Source of the DNA: Paraburkholderia sp. D15
GTDB lineage: Bacteria > Pseudomonadota > Gammaproteobacteria > Burkholderiales > Burkholderiaceae
DNA length: 64,000 nucleotides
NCBI RefSeq assembly: GCF_029910215.1
Contig: NZ_CP110395.1
Coordinates: forward strand, 930,001-994,000
Direction: 5' to 3'
This document shows, piece by piece, positions 16,740-25,196 of this stretch. Position numbers and translations under genes: made by a program. Under the pieces are notes generated by a model. The model saw only the letters and a program-made list of their open reading frames with translations. It was not told the DNA's origin and did not search any database. The first letter of the stretch is position 1. Each line of letters opens with the position of its first letter.

Positions 16740-18410
16740 GTGACTGCTACTTCGACTGTTCCTTTGAGCGCCGCATCGGCCGTTGCTTCGACCACGCCCT
16801 CAGCCGCGCAAGACGTCGCACCTGTACCGCGCGGCACGCTGATGATTCAGGGCACCACGTCCGATGCCGGCAAGAGCACGCTGGTCGCCGGCCTGTGCCG
16901 TCTCGCGCGGCGCGCGGGCGTGCGGGTCGCGCCGTTCAAGCCGCAGAACATGGCGCTCAACAGCGCGGTCACGGTGGACGGCGGCGAGATCGGCCGCGCC
17001 CAGGCGCTGCAGGCGGTGGCCGCCGGCATCGCCGCGCACACCGATCTGAACCCGGTGCTGCTCAAACCGACCAGCGATCGCGGCGCACAGGTGATCATCC
17101 ACGGCAAGGCGCGCATGAATCTCGACGCGCGCGCTTACCACGACTACAAACCGGTCGCGTTCGAGGCGGTGCTGGCTTCGTATGCGCGCTTGCAGGCGAG
17201 CTACGACACGATCTTCGTCGAAGGCGCGGGCAGTCCCGCCGAGATCAATCTGCGCGATCGCGACATCGCCAACATGGGTTTTGCGGAAGCGGTGGATTGT
17301 CCGGTGGTGCTGGTCGCCGACGTCGATCGAGGCGGGGTGTTCGCGCACCTGACCGGTACGCTCGCGTGTCTGTCGGCGAGCGAGCAGGCGCGGGTGCGGG
17401 GCTTCATCATCAACCGCTTTCGCGGCGACGTGAGCCTGCTGCAGCCCGGGCTCGACTGGCTCGAAGCGAAGACCGGCAAGCCGGTGCTCGGCGTGGTGCC
17501 GTATCTGCACGGCCTGACGCTCGACGCCGAGGACATGCTGCCGCCCGAGCTGCGCGCCGCGCAACGAGGCGACGCGCAACGGATGCTGCGCGTGGTCGTG
17601 CCGGTGCTGCCGCATATCAGCAACCACACGGATTTCGACGCGTTGCGCGCGCATCCGCAGGTGGATTTTCATTACGTGCGCGGTGGCATGCCGATGCCGC
17701 CAGCCGATCTGATCATTCTGCCGGGTTCGAAGAACGTGCCCGGCGATCTCGCGTTTCTGCGCGCGCAGGGCTGGGACGCGGTGCTGCAACGGCATCTGCG
17801 CTACGGCGGACGGGTCATCGGCATCTGCGGCGGCATGCAGATGCTGGGGCGCGAAGTGGCCGATCCGCATGGCGTCGAAGGCGCGCCGGGGACGTGGGCG
17901 GGGCTCGGCTGGCTCGATTATTCGACCGTGCTCACGCGCGAGAAGACGCTGAAGAACGTGCGCGGGCGTCTGGCGTTGCCGGGGTTGCCGGGGTTGCCGG
18001 AAGCGGCCGAGGTGGCGGGTTACGAAATCCATATGGGCGAGACGCGCGGTCCGGCGCTGGATGCGCCGGCGTTGTATCTCGGCGATGCGGTAAGCGCTGC
18101 TGGCGCGGCGGGTGAGGCTGATGACGCAGATGCGGCACAAGAATGTGCTGCGAACGTATTGACGGCAACGTCACCCGCTTCCGCTTCGCGTCCCGATGGC
18201 GCGCTGTCCGCCGATGGCCAGATTCTCGCCACCTATGTGCACGGGCTGTTCGATACACCCGCTGCCTGCGCCGCGTTGCTCGCGTGGGCCGGATTGAGCG
18301 ATGCCGAGGCGATCGATTATCCGGCGCTGCGCGAGGCATCGCTGGAACGGCTGGCGGATACGCTGGCTGAGCATCTTGATCTGGCCAGGCTGTTCGGGGC
18401 TATCGGCTGA
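16740..18410 (+). CDS. cobQ: cobyric acid synthase
   Basis: Amidates four carboxylates of adenosylcobyrinic a,c-diamide using glutamine. The N-terminal dethiobiotin-synthetase-like ATPase has [10 protein letters not shown], and the C-terminal class I amidotransferase has the nucleophile Cys363 in [10 protein letters not shown] and a late TYVHGLF. The GTG at 16740 is the most plausible start (556 residues). The family is nearer 490, and two extras explain the excess: an Ala/Ser/Thr-rich N-terminal leader of about 30 residues, and an Ala/Asp/Glu-rich insertion (around 18100-18190) shortly before the catalytic His. A 9-bp triplication at about 17976-18002 encodes LPGLPGLPE. Confidence 0.93.
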   Translation: MTATSTVPLSAASAVASTTPSAAQDVAPVPRGTLMIQGTTSDAGKSTLVAGLCRLARRAGVRVAPFKPQNMALNSAVTVDGGEIGRAQALQAVAAGIAAHTDLNPVLLKPTSDRGAQVIIHGKARMNLDARAYHDYKPVAFEAVLASYARLQASYDTIFVEGAGSPAEINLRDRDIANMGFAEAVDCPVVLVADVDRGGVFAHLTGTLACLSASEQARVRGFIINRFRGDVSLLQPGLDWLEAKTGKPVLGVVPYLHGLTLDAEDMLPPELRAAQRGDAQRMLRVVVPVLPHISNHTDFDALRAHPQVDFHYVRGGMPMPPADLIILPGSKNVPGDLAFLRAQGWDAVLQRHLRYGGRVIGICGGMQMLGREVADPHGVEGAPGTWAGLGWLDYSTVLTREKTLKNVRGRLALPGLPGLPEAAEVAGYEIHMGETRGPALDAPALYLGDAVSAAGAAGEADDADAAQECAANVLTATSPASASRPDGALSADGQILATYVHGLFDTPAACAALLAWAGLSDAEAIDYPALREASLERLADTLAEHLDLARLFGAIG

Positions 18411-18458
18411 CCTGAACGTGCGCGTTAGCGTTAGCGGGATCGACTCGCTTGCCTGGTT

Positions 18459-18512
18459 GGCTCGGTTGGCTCGGTTTGTTCGGTAGGCTCGGTAGGCTCG
18501 GTAGGCTCGGTA
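18459..18512 (+). repeat. 9-bp tandem repeat
   Basis: Six consecutive copies of a GGCTCGGT(A/T) unit: two end in T, one is a TGTTCGGTA variant, and three are identical GGCTCGGTA. It lies about 50 bp past cobQ in the gap before doxX. Non-coding, with no stem of terminator type; it is a candidate variable-number locus. Confidence 0.85.
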
Positions 18513-18637
18513 GGCAATTAACTCCCAATAAGAATTAATCTAAGCCTGCGACGTGGTTTTTCACGCTCCACGGTTCGAATACAGTCCTGATACCGACGGC
18601 GCGCACGGCGCCGCCTTTCTCTTATCAAGGACACGTC

Positions 18638-19054
18638 ATGAACTCGAACCGCTCCGCCGATCTGGCCGCTCTGCTGCTCCGCGTCGCCTTGGGCGTGCTG
18701 TATCTCGCCCATAGCCTGCAAAAAATCTTCGTTTTCACGCTGCCGGGAACGGCGCAATTCTTCGTCTCGCTCGGGTTGCCGGGCTGGCTCGGTTACGTGA
18801 CGGCGTTCGTCGAACTGCTCGGCGGCATCGCGCTGCTGCTCGGCGTGCAAGTCCGCTGGGTTGCGCTGGCGTTGCTGCCGTTCATGCTAGGCGCGATGTC
18901 CGCGCATCTGCACAACGGCTGGGGCTTCGCATCGCCGAACGGCGGCTGGGAATACCCGGCGTTCTGGGCAGTGACGCTGGCGGTGCAGTCGCTGCTGGGC
19001 GGCGGGGCGCTCGCGCTGGGGAGCGCGAAGGTGGCGCGGACGGTGGCGGCCTAG
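18638..19054 (+). CDS. DoxX family membrane protein
   Basis: A 138-residue protein with four hydrophobic segments in the DoxX arrangement: LLLRVALGVLYLAHSLQKIF, then LGYVTAFVELLGGIALLLGV, LALLPFMLGAMSAHLHNGWGF and a C-terminal helix. DoxX proteins are small inner-membrane components linked in some bacteria to sulfur-stress or redox complexes. No partner is encoded alongside here, so the role is open. The ATG at 18638 has AAGGAC upstream. It stands alone, between the cobQ-end repeats and the Fic control region. Confidence 0.88.
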   Translation: MNSNRSADLAALLLRVALGVLYLAHSLQKIFVFTLPGTAQFFVSLGLPGWLGYVTAFVELLGGIALLLGVQVRWVALALLPFMLGAMSAHLHNGWGFASPNGGWEYPAFWAVTLAVQSLLGGGALALGSAKVARTVAA

Positions 19055-19087
19055 AGGTTTTGCCTCGACCGACCGCTAAATGCGCTA

Positions 19088-19288
19088 TTTTCGGACGAAA
19101 ACGTAGGGCAATCGCTTTGTTTTCGGACATATGGCGCCACCAGGCTAAGCAAATTAAGTAGTTTCCGGCGGTCAGCTAGGAAGACGGCTACGAAAATCAT
19201 CTATGTTTCGGACAATAATGCACTTAATTGCATTATTTTTCGGACATCGAGATGAATGTCGACCCCACAATGAGTCAAATTTCGGACA
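19088..19288. promoter_or_regulatory. TTTCGGAC(A) iteron cluster before the Fic gene
   Basis: Five direct copies: 19089-19097 (ending G instead of A), then 19121-19129, 19206-19214, 19238-19246 and 19280-19288 (exact). Two adjacent pairs are spaced 32 bp start to start. The first copy is also the half of an inverted repeat TTTTCG-GA-CGAAAA (19088-19101). The last copy lies inside the coding start. The layout suggests a multi-site operator for the gene's own HTH module. Confidence 0.65.
19214..19237. promoter_or_regulatory. 24-bp inverted repeat between two iterons
   Basis: Perfect 9-bp arms AATAATGCA / TGCATTATT around CTTAAT, bounded on each side by a TTTCGGACA copy and ending 14 bp before the chosen start codon. 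It could be an operator or a hairpin in a very short leader. Confidence 0.6.
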
Positions 19289-20781
19289 GCGATACGGCCG
19301 AAATCCTATTCTCCATCGGAGACGGCGCATTTGCCCGAGCGCTGCGCCGTCTCGCCGATGCGGGGACAATCCGGCGCATCTACGCAGGTATCTATACACG
19401 CAATCTCGATAGTCCCGTCGAAGCCATCGTGCTTCGCAACTGGGCCGCGATTGTCAGCCATCTTCTCCCCGGTGCGGTGCTGGCGTACCGGTCAGCCCTG
19501 GAGCAGCGGCCGGTCGATGGGGTGATTTACGTCCGCCGTGGCCGCACCCGTCGCAAGCTCGAACTTCCCGGGCTCGTTGTCGAGGTGTTCTCGGGGGCGG
19601 GTGCGCCTGCGCTACTTGACCCGCCTGCCCCAGATTTACTGCATCGAACGATTTATTTGCCAAGCGAAGCCCGTGGCTTTCTGGAAAACATGGGGGCGGC
19701 TCGAGGCGCAAGCCGGCGGGTGCTGCCTCAGGAGGATATTGAGACTCGACTCGATAAAATCCTGACCATTCGAGGCGATTTCAAGCTCAACGATCTGCGA
19801 GATCAGGCCAAAGCCATTGCTGAGAAGCTGGACCTGGGGGCAGAGGGGAAGCGTTTTGACGGCATTGTCGGCGCACTGCTAGGCACGCACGAAGAAAAGA
19901 AATTGCGGAGCAAGCTCGCGCTTGCCCGGGTGGCAGGAAAACCTTATGACCCGGATCGGCTCGAACTCTTCGACGTACTGCATGGCGCCTTGTCTGGCAG
20001 TGTGTTCGCGCATCCCGTCGACGCATCGAACAGGGGCGTGGCGTTAGAGAATTTCGCGTTCTTCGAGGCTTATTTCTCGAATTTCATCGAAGGAACGACG
20101 TTCGAGGTGGAAGAGGCTGAACAGATTGTCTTTGCTGGAGCCATTATCGCGAACCGGTCCGAAGACTCTCACGACATTCTGGGGACCTTCCGGGCGGCGA
20201 GCTCAACGCCGTGGAGAAACCAGTCCGCGTCGATGCCCGACGGTTTTCTCGACTGGCTCAAGAGCGTAAATGCCCTGGTCATGCAGGCGCGGCCGGATAA
20301 GCGGCCTGGGCAGTGGAAGGAGAAGCGCAATATGGCCGGCAACACCCTCTTCGTGTTGCCGGAGCAGGTTCCTGCGACTCTTGCCGAAGGTTTCGAACGA
20401 ATCGTTTCGTTGACGGACCCTGTCGCGAGAGCGCTGATGACCATGTTCGTCGTCTCGGAGGTTCATCCTTTTCAGGACGGCAACGGACGCACGGCACGGT
20501 TAGCCATGAACTGCATACTCAGTGAGGCCGGCATGTGCCGGATCATCATTCCGACCGTGTATCGGGAGGATTACTTGCTGCCGCTGAAGCGACTGACCAA
20601 TGACCGGGATGCGGTGCCCTATGTTCGTAGCATGCAGCGTATTCACGACTGGACGTCGCGTTTTGACTATGGCCAGCAGCGGCACGACGTACAGCGTCAG
20701 CTTGCTCGCGGCAACGCTTTCAAGGAAGACTTGAGAAACTATCGGCTGATCTTTCCGGACGATGCCGCGAGTCGCGGCTGA
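19252..20781 (+). CDS. Fic/DOC enzyme with N-terminal AbiEi-like antitoxin/DNA-binding module
   Basis: A predicted AMP-transferring (or other NMP-transferring) enzyme of 509 residues. The core motif HPFQDGNGRTAR starts at His405 and is complete. An upstream SNFIEG (Ser276-Gly281) fits the (S/T)xxxE(G/N) inhibitory helix of class II Fic proteins, so it should be self-inhibited, with Glu280 blocking the ATP site. The first 150 or so residues do not belong to Fic. They resemble AbiEi-type antitoxins: a short winged helix (ALRRLADAGTIRRIYAGIYTRN), then a sheet region with YRSALEQRPVDGVIYVRRGR and LELPGLVVEVF. The ATG at 19252 is preferred (weak GAG site); 19270 ATG and a TTG at 19228 are alternatives. 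Base composition is visibly less GC-rich than the neighbours, suggesting acquisition. Enzyme class is firm; targets are unknown. Confidence 0.85.
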   Translation: MNVDPTMSQISDSDTAEILFSIGDGAFARALRRLADAGTIRRIYAGIYTRNLDSPVEAIVLRNWAAIVSHLLPGAVLAYRSALEQRPVDGVIYVRRGRTRRKLELPGLVVEVFSGAGAPALLDPPAPDLLHRTIYLPSEARGFLENMGAARGASRRVLPQEDIETRLDKILTIRGDFKLNDLRDQAKAIAEKLDLGAEGKRFDGIVGALLGTHEEKKLRSKLALARVAGKPYDPDRLELFDVLHGALSGSVFAHPVDASNRGVALENFAFFEAYFSNFIEGTTFEVEEAEQIVFAGAIIANRSEDSHDILGTFRAASSTPWRNQSASMPDGFLDWLKSVNALVMQARPDKRPGQWKEKRNMAGNTLFVLPEQVPATLAEGFERIVSLTDPVARALMTMFVVSEVHPFQDGNGRTARLAMNCILSEAGMCRIIIPTVYREDYLLPLKRLTNDRDAVPYVRSMQRIHDWTSRFDYGQQRHDVQRQLARGNAFKEDLRNYRLIFPDDAASRG

Positions 20782-20821
20782 CCCGTCGGGAGAACACCGA
20801 TGGCAGCCGTGACGTCTTCCC

Positions 20822-21241
20822 TCAATACAACACGATCTGCGTACACCGAAACAGCGCGATCGTCTTGCCGTTCGGATCGGTGACCGTCGCATCCCACACC
20901 TGCGTGCTGCGCCCGAGATGCACGCCCCTGGCGACCGCGCGGATCGTGCCTTCGGTCGCCGTACCCAGAAAATTGCTCTTCAGTTCGACGGTCGTGAAAT
21001 TGCGCGCCGTTTCCGGCAGATGGGCGAGGCACGCATAACCGCACGCGGTATCCGCGAGCCCGATCACGGTCGCTGCGTGCAGAAAACCGTTCGGCGCGAG
21101 CAATTCCTCCCGCACGGTCAATTCCGCGCTCAACCCGCCTTGTTCCAGCGACAGGACCCGCACGCCCAGCAAGCCGGGCAGCTTGCCCTGCTGGCGTTCG
21201 TGCAGACGTTCGACGGTGTATTCCGGGCGCAGATTGCTCAT
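20822..21241 (-). CDS. hotdog-fold thioesterase, PaaI type
   Basis: A 139-residue single hotdog domain. The core VLSLEQGGLSAELTVREELLAPNGFLHAATVIGLADTACGYAC carries the NG-H/D-type active-site pattern of PaaI/YbgC-like acyl-CoA thioesterases, followed by FTTVELKSNFLG and a strand-rich C-terminus ending CTQIVLY. The substrate is not predictable. The ATG at 21241 has GAGGAA about 12 bases upstream; the frame reading from 21319 is an extension. Convergent with the Fic gene (40 bp apart) and divergent from parA. Confidence 0.87.
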   Translation of the reverse strand: MSNLRPEYTVERLHERQQGKLPGLLGVRVLSLEQGGLSAELTVREELLAPNGFLHAATVIGLADTACGYACLAHLPETARNFTTVELKSNFLGTATEGTIRAVARGVHLGRSTQVWDATVTDPNGKTIALFRCTQIVLY

Positions 21242-21403
21242 GGAGTAGCCATTCCTCGATGGAAAAATTCGACGACGCGTGACGCGCATTTGACCGGCGG
21301 GGCTTCGACCCCGCGGCATTTGTCGATATTATCAACGGCTGGATCGGCACGCTCAGCCGTCAATCCGCAACGCGCGGCGCGGGCCGGCACGCGGTCGGGG
21401 CGG

Positions 21404-21483
21404 AAAAGCGGCAAGCAAGCGACAGAAAAGCGGCAAACAAGCGGCAGAAGAGTGGCAGAAGAGTGGCAAGCAGGCGGCAAACC
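21404..21483 (+). repeat. 22-bp / 11-bp tandem repeat upstream of parA
   Basis: Two 22-bp copies (AAAAGCGGCAAGCAAGCGAC then AG, and a near-identical second) pass into two 11-bp AAGAGTGGCAG units and a last AGGCGGCAAAC. Ends about 35 bp before the parA start, so it probably lies in the 5' leader or promoter. Confidence 0.75.
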
Positions 21484-21519
21484 GGCTGGCGGCGCCCAGC
21501 CTTCTTTCCGGGAGAATTC

Positions 21520-22158
21520 ATGACGGTGATCGTGGTGGCGAATCCGAAGGGCGGCGTGGGCAAGAGCACGCTGTCCACCAATCTGGCCGGCTATTTCGCC
21601 GCGTCGGGCGAGTGGGTCGCGCTGGCGGACCTGGACAAGCAGCAGTCCGCGCACGCGTGGCTGTCGTTGCGCCCCGACACGCTGCCGGCCATCGAAACCT
21701 GGGAGGTCAATCCCGACACGCCGGCCAAACCGCCCAAGGGCCTGGAGCACGCGGTGATCGATACGCCGGCCGGCCTGCACGGCAACCGGCTGAACATCGC
21801 GCTGGATCTCGCGGACAAGGTGATCGTGCCGCTGCAGCCGTCCATGTTCGATATCCTGGCCACGCAGGAATTTCTCGAACGGCTCGCGAAGGAAAAGGCC
21901 GTCCGAAAAGGGGCGATCGAGATAGGCGTGGTGGGCATGCGGGTCGACGCGCGCACGCGTTCCGCAGAGCAACTACACCGCTTCGTGGAAGGGCTGAAGC
22001 TGCCGGTGCTGGGCTTCCTGCGCGATACGCAGAACTACGTGCAGCTCGCCGCGCACGGGCTGACGCTGTGGGACGTCGCGAAAAGCCGCGTCGAAAAGGA
22101 TCTGGAGCAGTGGCAGCCGATCGTCGAATGGACGAACGGCGCGGCCAGAAAAGAGTAA
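21520..22158 (+). CDS. ParA/MinD-type ATPase, orphan
   Basis: A 212-residue deviant Walker ATPase. VANPKGGVGKST (P-loop with signature Lys) is at residues 5-16, then DLDKQQSAHAWLSLR, the Walker B region HAVIDTPAGLHGNRLNIAL, and VPLQPSMFDILATQEFL. It lacks the N-terminal HTH of plasmid ParA and is of the short chromosomal type that places proteins or polysaccharide machines. No parB or other partner lies nearby, so the cargo is unknown. The ATG at 21520 follows GGGAGAATTC; the open frame upstream runs through tandem repeats and is not coding. Confidence 0.88.
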   Translation: MTVIVVANPKGGVGKSTLSTNLAGYFAASGEWVALADLDKQQSAHAWLSLRPDTLPAIETWEVNPDTPAKPPKGLEHAVIDTPAGLHGNRLNIALDLADKVIVPLQPSMFDILATQEFLERLAKEKAVRKGAIEIGVVGMRVDARTRSAEQLHRFVEGLKLPVLGFLRDTQNYVQLAAHGLTLWDVAKSRVEKDLEQWQPIVEWTNGAARKE

Positions 22159-22212
22159 GCCGGCAGGGCCGGCGCGACAGGCCGAGCGCGCAAGGCGTCG
22201 CTCGGGTTCGAC

Positions 22213-22599
22213 TCAGGTCCAGCTCTGGGTCGGCACGTGGTCGCGGCTGCCCTTGATCTTGTTGTTGTCGTCGACGAATACCAGGTCGGGCTTCCAGCCG
22301 GCCTTCAGCTCGGCCTCATCGACCACCGCGAACGCGGCGATGATCACCAGGTCGCCCAGCTGCGCACGACGCGCGGCCGAACCGTTCAGCGAAATCATGC
22401 CGCTGCCGCGTTCGCCCTTGATCGCGTAGGTCGAGAAACGCTCGCCGTTATTGATGTTCCAGATGTCGATCCGTTCGTTTTCGACGATGTTCGCCGCTTC
22501 CAGCAAATCTTCGTCGATCGCGCACGAGCCTTCGTAGTGCAGCTCGCAGTGCGTGACCGCGACGCGGTGGATCTTCGACTTCAGCATGTTGCGTTGCAT
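22213..22599 (-). CDS. panD: aspartate 1-decarboxylase
   Basis: Makes beta-alanine for pantothenate. It is a pyruvoyl enzyme that cuts itself between Gly24 and Ser25 (HYEGSCAID), leaving pyruvoyl at residue 25. The 128 residues, the N-terminus [20 protein letters not shown] and the [15 protein letters not shown] segment (here [12 protein letters not shown]) match the family. The ATG at 22599 is preferred over a TTG two codons earlier. It is downstream of panC on the same strand with a 98-bp gap, so the two pantothenate genes are probably co-transcribed. Convergent with parA. Confidence 0.96.
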   Translation of the reverse strand: MQRNMLKSKIHRVAVTHCELHYEGSCAIDEDLLEAANIVENERIDIWNINNGERFSTYAIKGERGSGMISLNGSAARRAQLGDLVIIAAFAVVDEAELKAGWKPDLVFVDDNNKIKGSRDHVPTQSWT

Positions 22600-22697
22600 G
22601 ACCAATCAATCCCTTAAGGCTACTTGTTGTCGTCCGCGCCGGCCGAGGCCGCCATGGTTGACATGGGGCCCTGGCGCATCCGGCGGCGGACGCTGCG

Positions 22698-23582
<885 letters not shown>

Positions 23583-23710
23583 TCAGGAAGATCGCACGGC
23601 CCGCCGCCTCACTGGTAATGACATGTTCGGAGCGCGGGATTGTAGTGGATTTGCACGCCCGGCGCACCGGAATGAGGCGGATCGAATCGTGCTGGTGCAC
23701 CCGGCGCGTT

Positions 23711-24592
23711 TCACGCCGGCGAATAGGCAAGCCGCACGTAAATCGGCGCGAACGGCTCCGCCTGGGTGATTTCGACGAGCGACTCGCGGCACAGTTCGAG
23801 CACGGCGATGAAATTCACCACCACCACCGGCACGCCCTTGCTCGTGTCGAACAGGTCGGAGAACTCGACGAAACGCGCATTCTGCAACTGCCGCAGGATC
23901 AGGCTCATGTGCTCGCGCACCGACAGTTCCTCGCGCGAAATCTTGTGATGCTGGACCAGCTTCGCGCGCTTGATCACGTCGGCCCACGCGGCGCGCAGGT
24001 CTTCGCTGTTCACGTCGGGGAAGCGCGGCGTGATGCTCTGCTCGATGTAGACCTCGGCGCGCAGGAAGTCGCGCCCCAACTGCGGCAACTGGTCGATGCG
24101 CTGCGCGGCGAGCTTCATCTGCTCGTATTCGAGCAGGCGGCGCACCAGTTCCGCGCGCGGGTCCTCGGCTTCCTCGCCGCTGTCGGCCTTTTTCACCGGC
24201 AACAGCATGCGCGACTTGATCTCGATCAGCATCGCGGCCATCAGCAGATATTCGGAGGCGAGTTCGAGATTGGTCTGGCGCAACTGGTCGACATAACCGA
24301 GGTACTGCGCGGTGACATCCGCCATCGGAATGTCGAGCACGTTGAAGTTCTGCTTGCGGATCAGGTACAGCAACAGATCCAGCGGTCCTTCGAATGTTTC
24401 GAGGAAGACTTCGAGCGCGTCCGGCGGGATGTACAGGTCGGTGGGCAGCTTGAAGAGCGGCTCGCCGTACAGACGTGCAAATGCGATGCCGTCGACGGTG
24501 TCGGGCGTCGAATCGGTGGCGGGCGCGGCGAGCGCGGCGTCGGGCGACGCCGGCGGTACGCCGTGAGCCTCGTCGGCGTGACTCACGCTCAC
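23711..24592 (-). CDS. scpA: segregation and condensation protein A
   Basis: The kleisin of the SMC-ScpAB complex, bridging SMC heads for chromosome condensation. The 293 residues include the ScpA core EVFLETFEGPLDLLLYLIRKQNFNVLDIPMADVTAQYLGYV, then LELASEYLLMAAMLIEIKSRMLLP, and a C-terminal winged-helix region. A Ser/Ala/Asp-rich leader of about 55 residues precedes the core, as is common in this group. Just downstream of a DUF3460 gene on the same strand (4 bp apart), so co-transcribed. Confidence 0.94.
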   Translation of the reverse strand: MSVSHADEAHGVPPASPDAALAAPATDSTPDTVDGIAFARLYGEPLFKLPTDLYIPPDALEVFLETFEGPLDLLLYLIRKQNFNVLDIPMADVTAQYLGYVDQLRQTNLELASEYLLMAAMLIEIKSRMLLPVKKADSGEEAEDPRAELVRRLLEYEQMKLAAQRIDQLPQLGRDFLRAEVYIEQSITPRFPDVNSEDLRAAWADVIKRAKLVQHHKISREELSVREHMSLILRQLQNARFVEFSDLFDTSKGVPVVVVNFIAVLELCRESLVEITQAEPFAPIYVRLAYSPA

Positions 24593-24596
24593 CCGG

Positions 24597-24782
24597 TCAG
24601 AAGTTCTGGTAGTACGAGTAAGGCGTCTGCTCGACGCGCGAGGCTTTCTGCTCGGCGCGTTCTTCCAGATCGATCGGCTGTTTGTCCCACAGCAGCGCGC
24701 GGCCGCGGCGTTGCTCGGCTTCCAGATTGGGTTTCTGTTGCTTGAGCTGGTTCAGGAACTGGGTGATGTCCGATTGATACAT
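24597..24782 (-). CDS. DUF3460 family protein
   Basis: A 61-residue protein (MYQSDITQFLNQLKQQKPNLEAEQRRGRALLWDKQPIDLEE... ending YSYYQNF) of the DUF3460 type found directly before scpA in betaproteobacteria. It is helical, charged and cytosolic, with no known function. The four-base spacing to scpA suggests one transcript and perhaps translational coupling. Confidence 0.88.
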   Translation of the reverse strand: MYQSDITQFLNQLKQQKPNLEAEQRRGRALLWDKQPIDLEERAEQKASRVEQTPYSYYQNF

Positions 24783-25193
24783 GGCTCGACGTCCGTGGTG
24801 GGTGAAATGGCGGCTGCTCGCCCGGATTGCGCCGCCGCATGGGCGGCTTGCAGATCGTTGCCAATCGTGGCCGGGTGGCGGCGCCGTTATTCCATAATTT
24901 TACCGCATGCGCCGCGCGCGGTCGAAAAAGGTCGGAGGATGCCGGGCAATGACCGGCCGCAACCGATTACAGGCGCGGCAATGCCGTCGCATCGTCCGGA
25001 AAATTCCCCGGAACCGGTTTATGTGCAGTGCGTCAAAGCCGGGCGCGTGGCGGCGTGCATCGAACCCTTTAGAGATGTCGCGGCCTTGCGCCGATGTGGT
25101 CAAATAGCGTGCTTCGGCCGCCGTGGCGCGGCTCGGCGACAAGCCAGCATCCATTCAGCAACAACTATCATCAACCGTGGCCGGAGGTCCTGT
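24783..25193. other. divergent intergenic region DUF3460 / tamA
   Basis: A 411-bp gap. An AT-rich patch at 24890-24905 can serve as a -10 on the minus strand for the scpA unit. The frame continuous with tamA is open across the gap but lacks a ribosome site and reads as low-quality sequence, so it is not coding. Nothing else recognised. Confidence 0.5.
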
Positions 25194-25196
25194 TTG
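25183..25196 (+). promoter_or_regulatory. ribosome binding site that fixes a TTG start of tamA
   Basis: GGAGG at 25183-25187, a six-base spacer, then TTG at 25194. There is no in-frame ATG with a comparable site before the signal peptide; the next ATG (25329) would cut the signal peptide in half. Confidence 0.65.

Noticed and set aside
24711..25193. N-terminal extension of tamA through the intergenic region (778 residues in all)
   Set aside because: The extension has no homology-like character, crosses the divergent promoter region and would put 160 residues before the signal peptide; a strong ribosome site sits at 25183.
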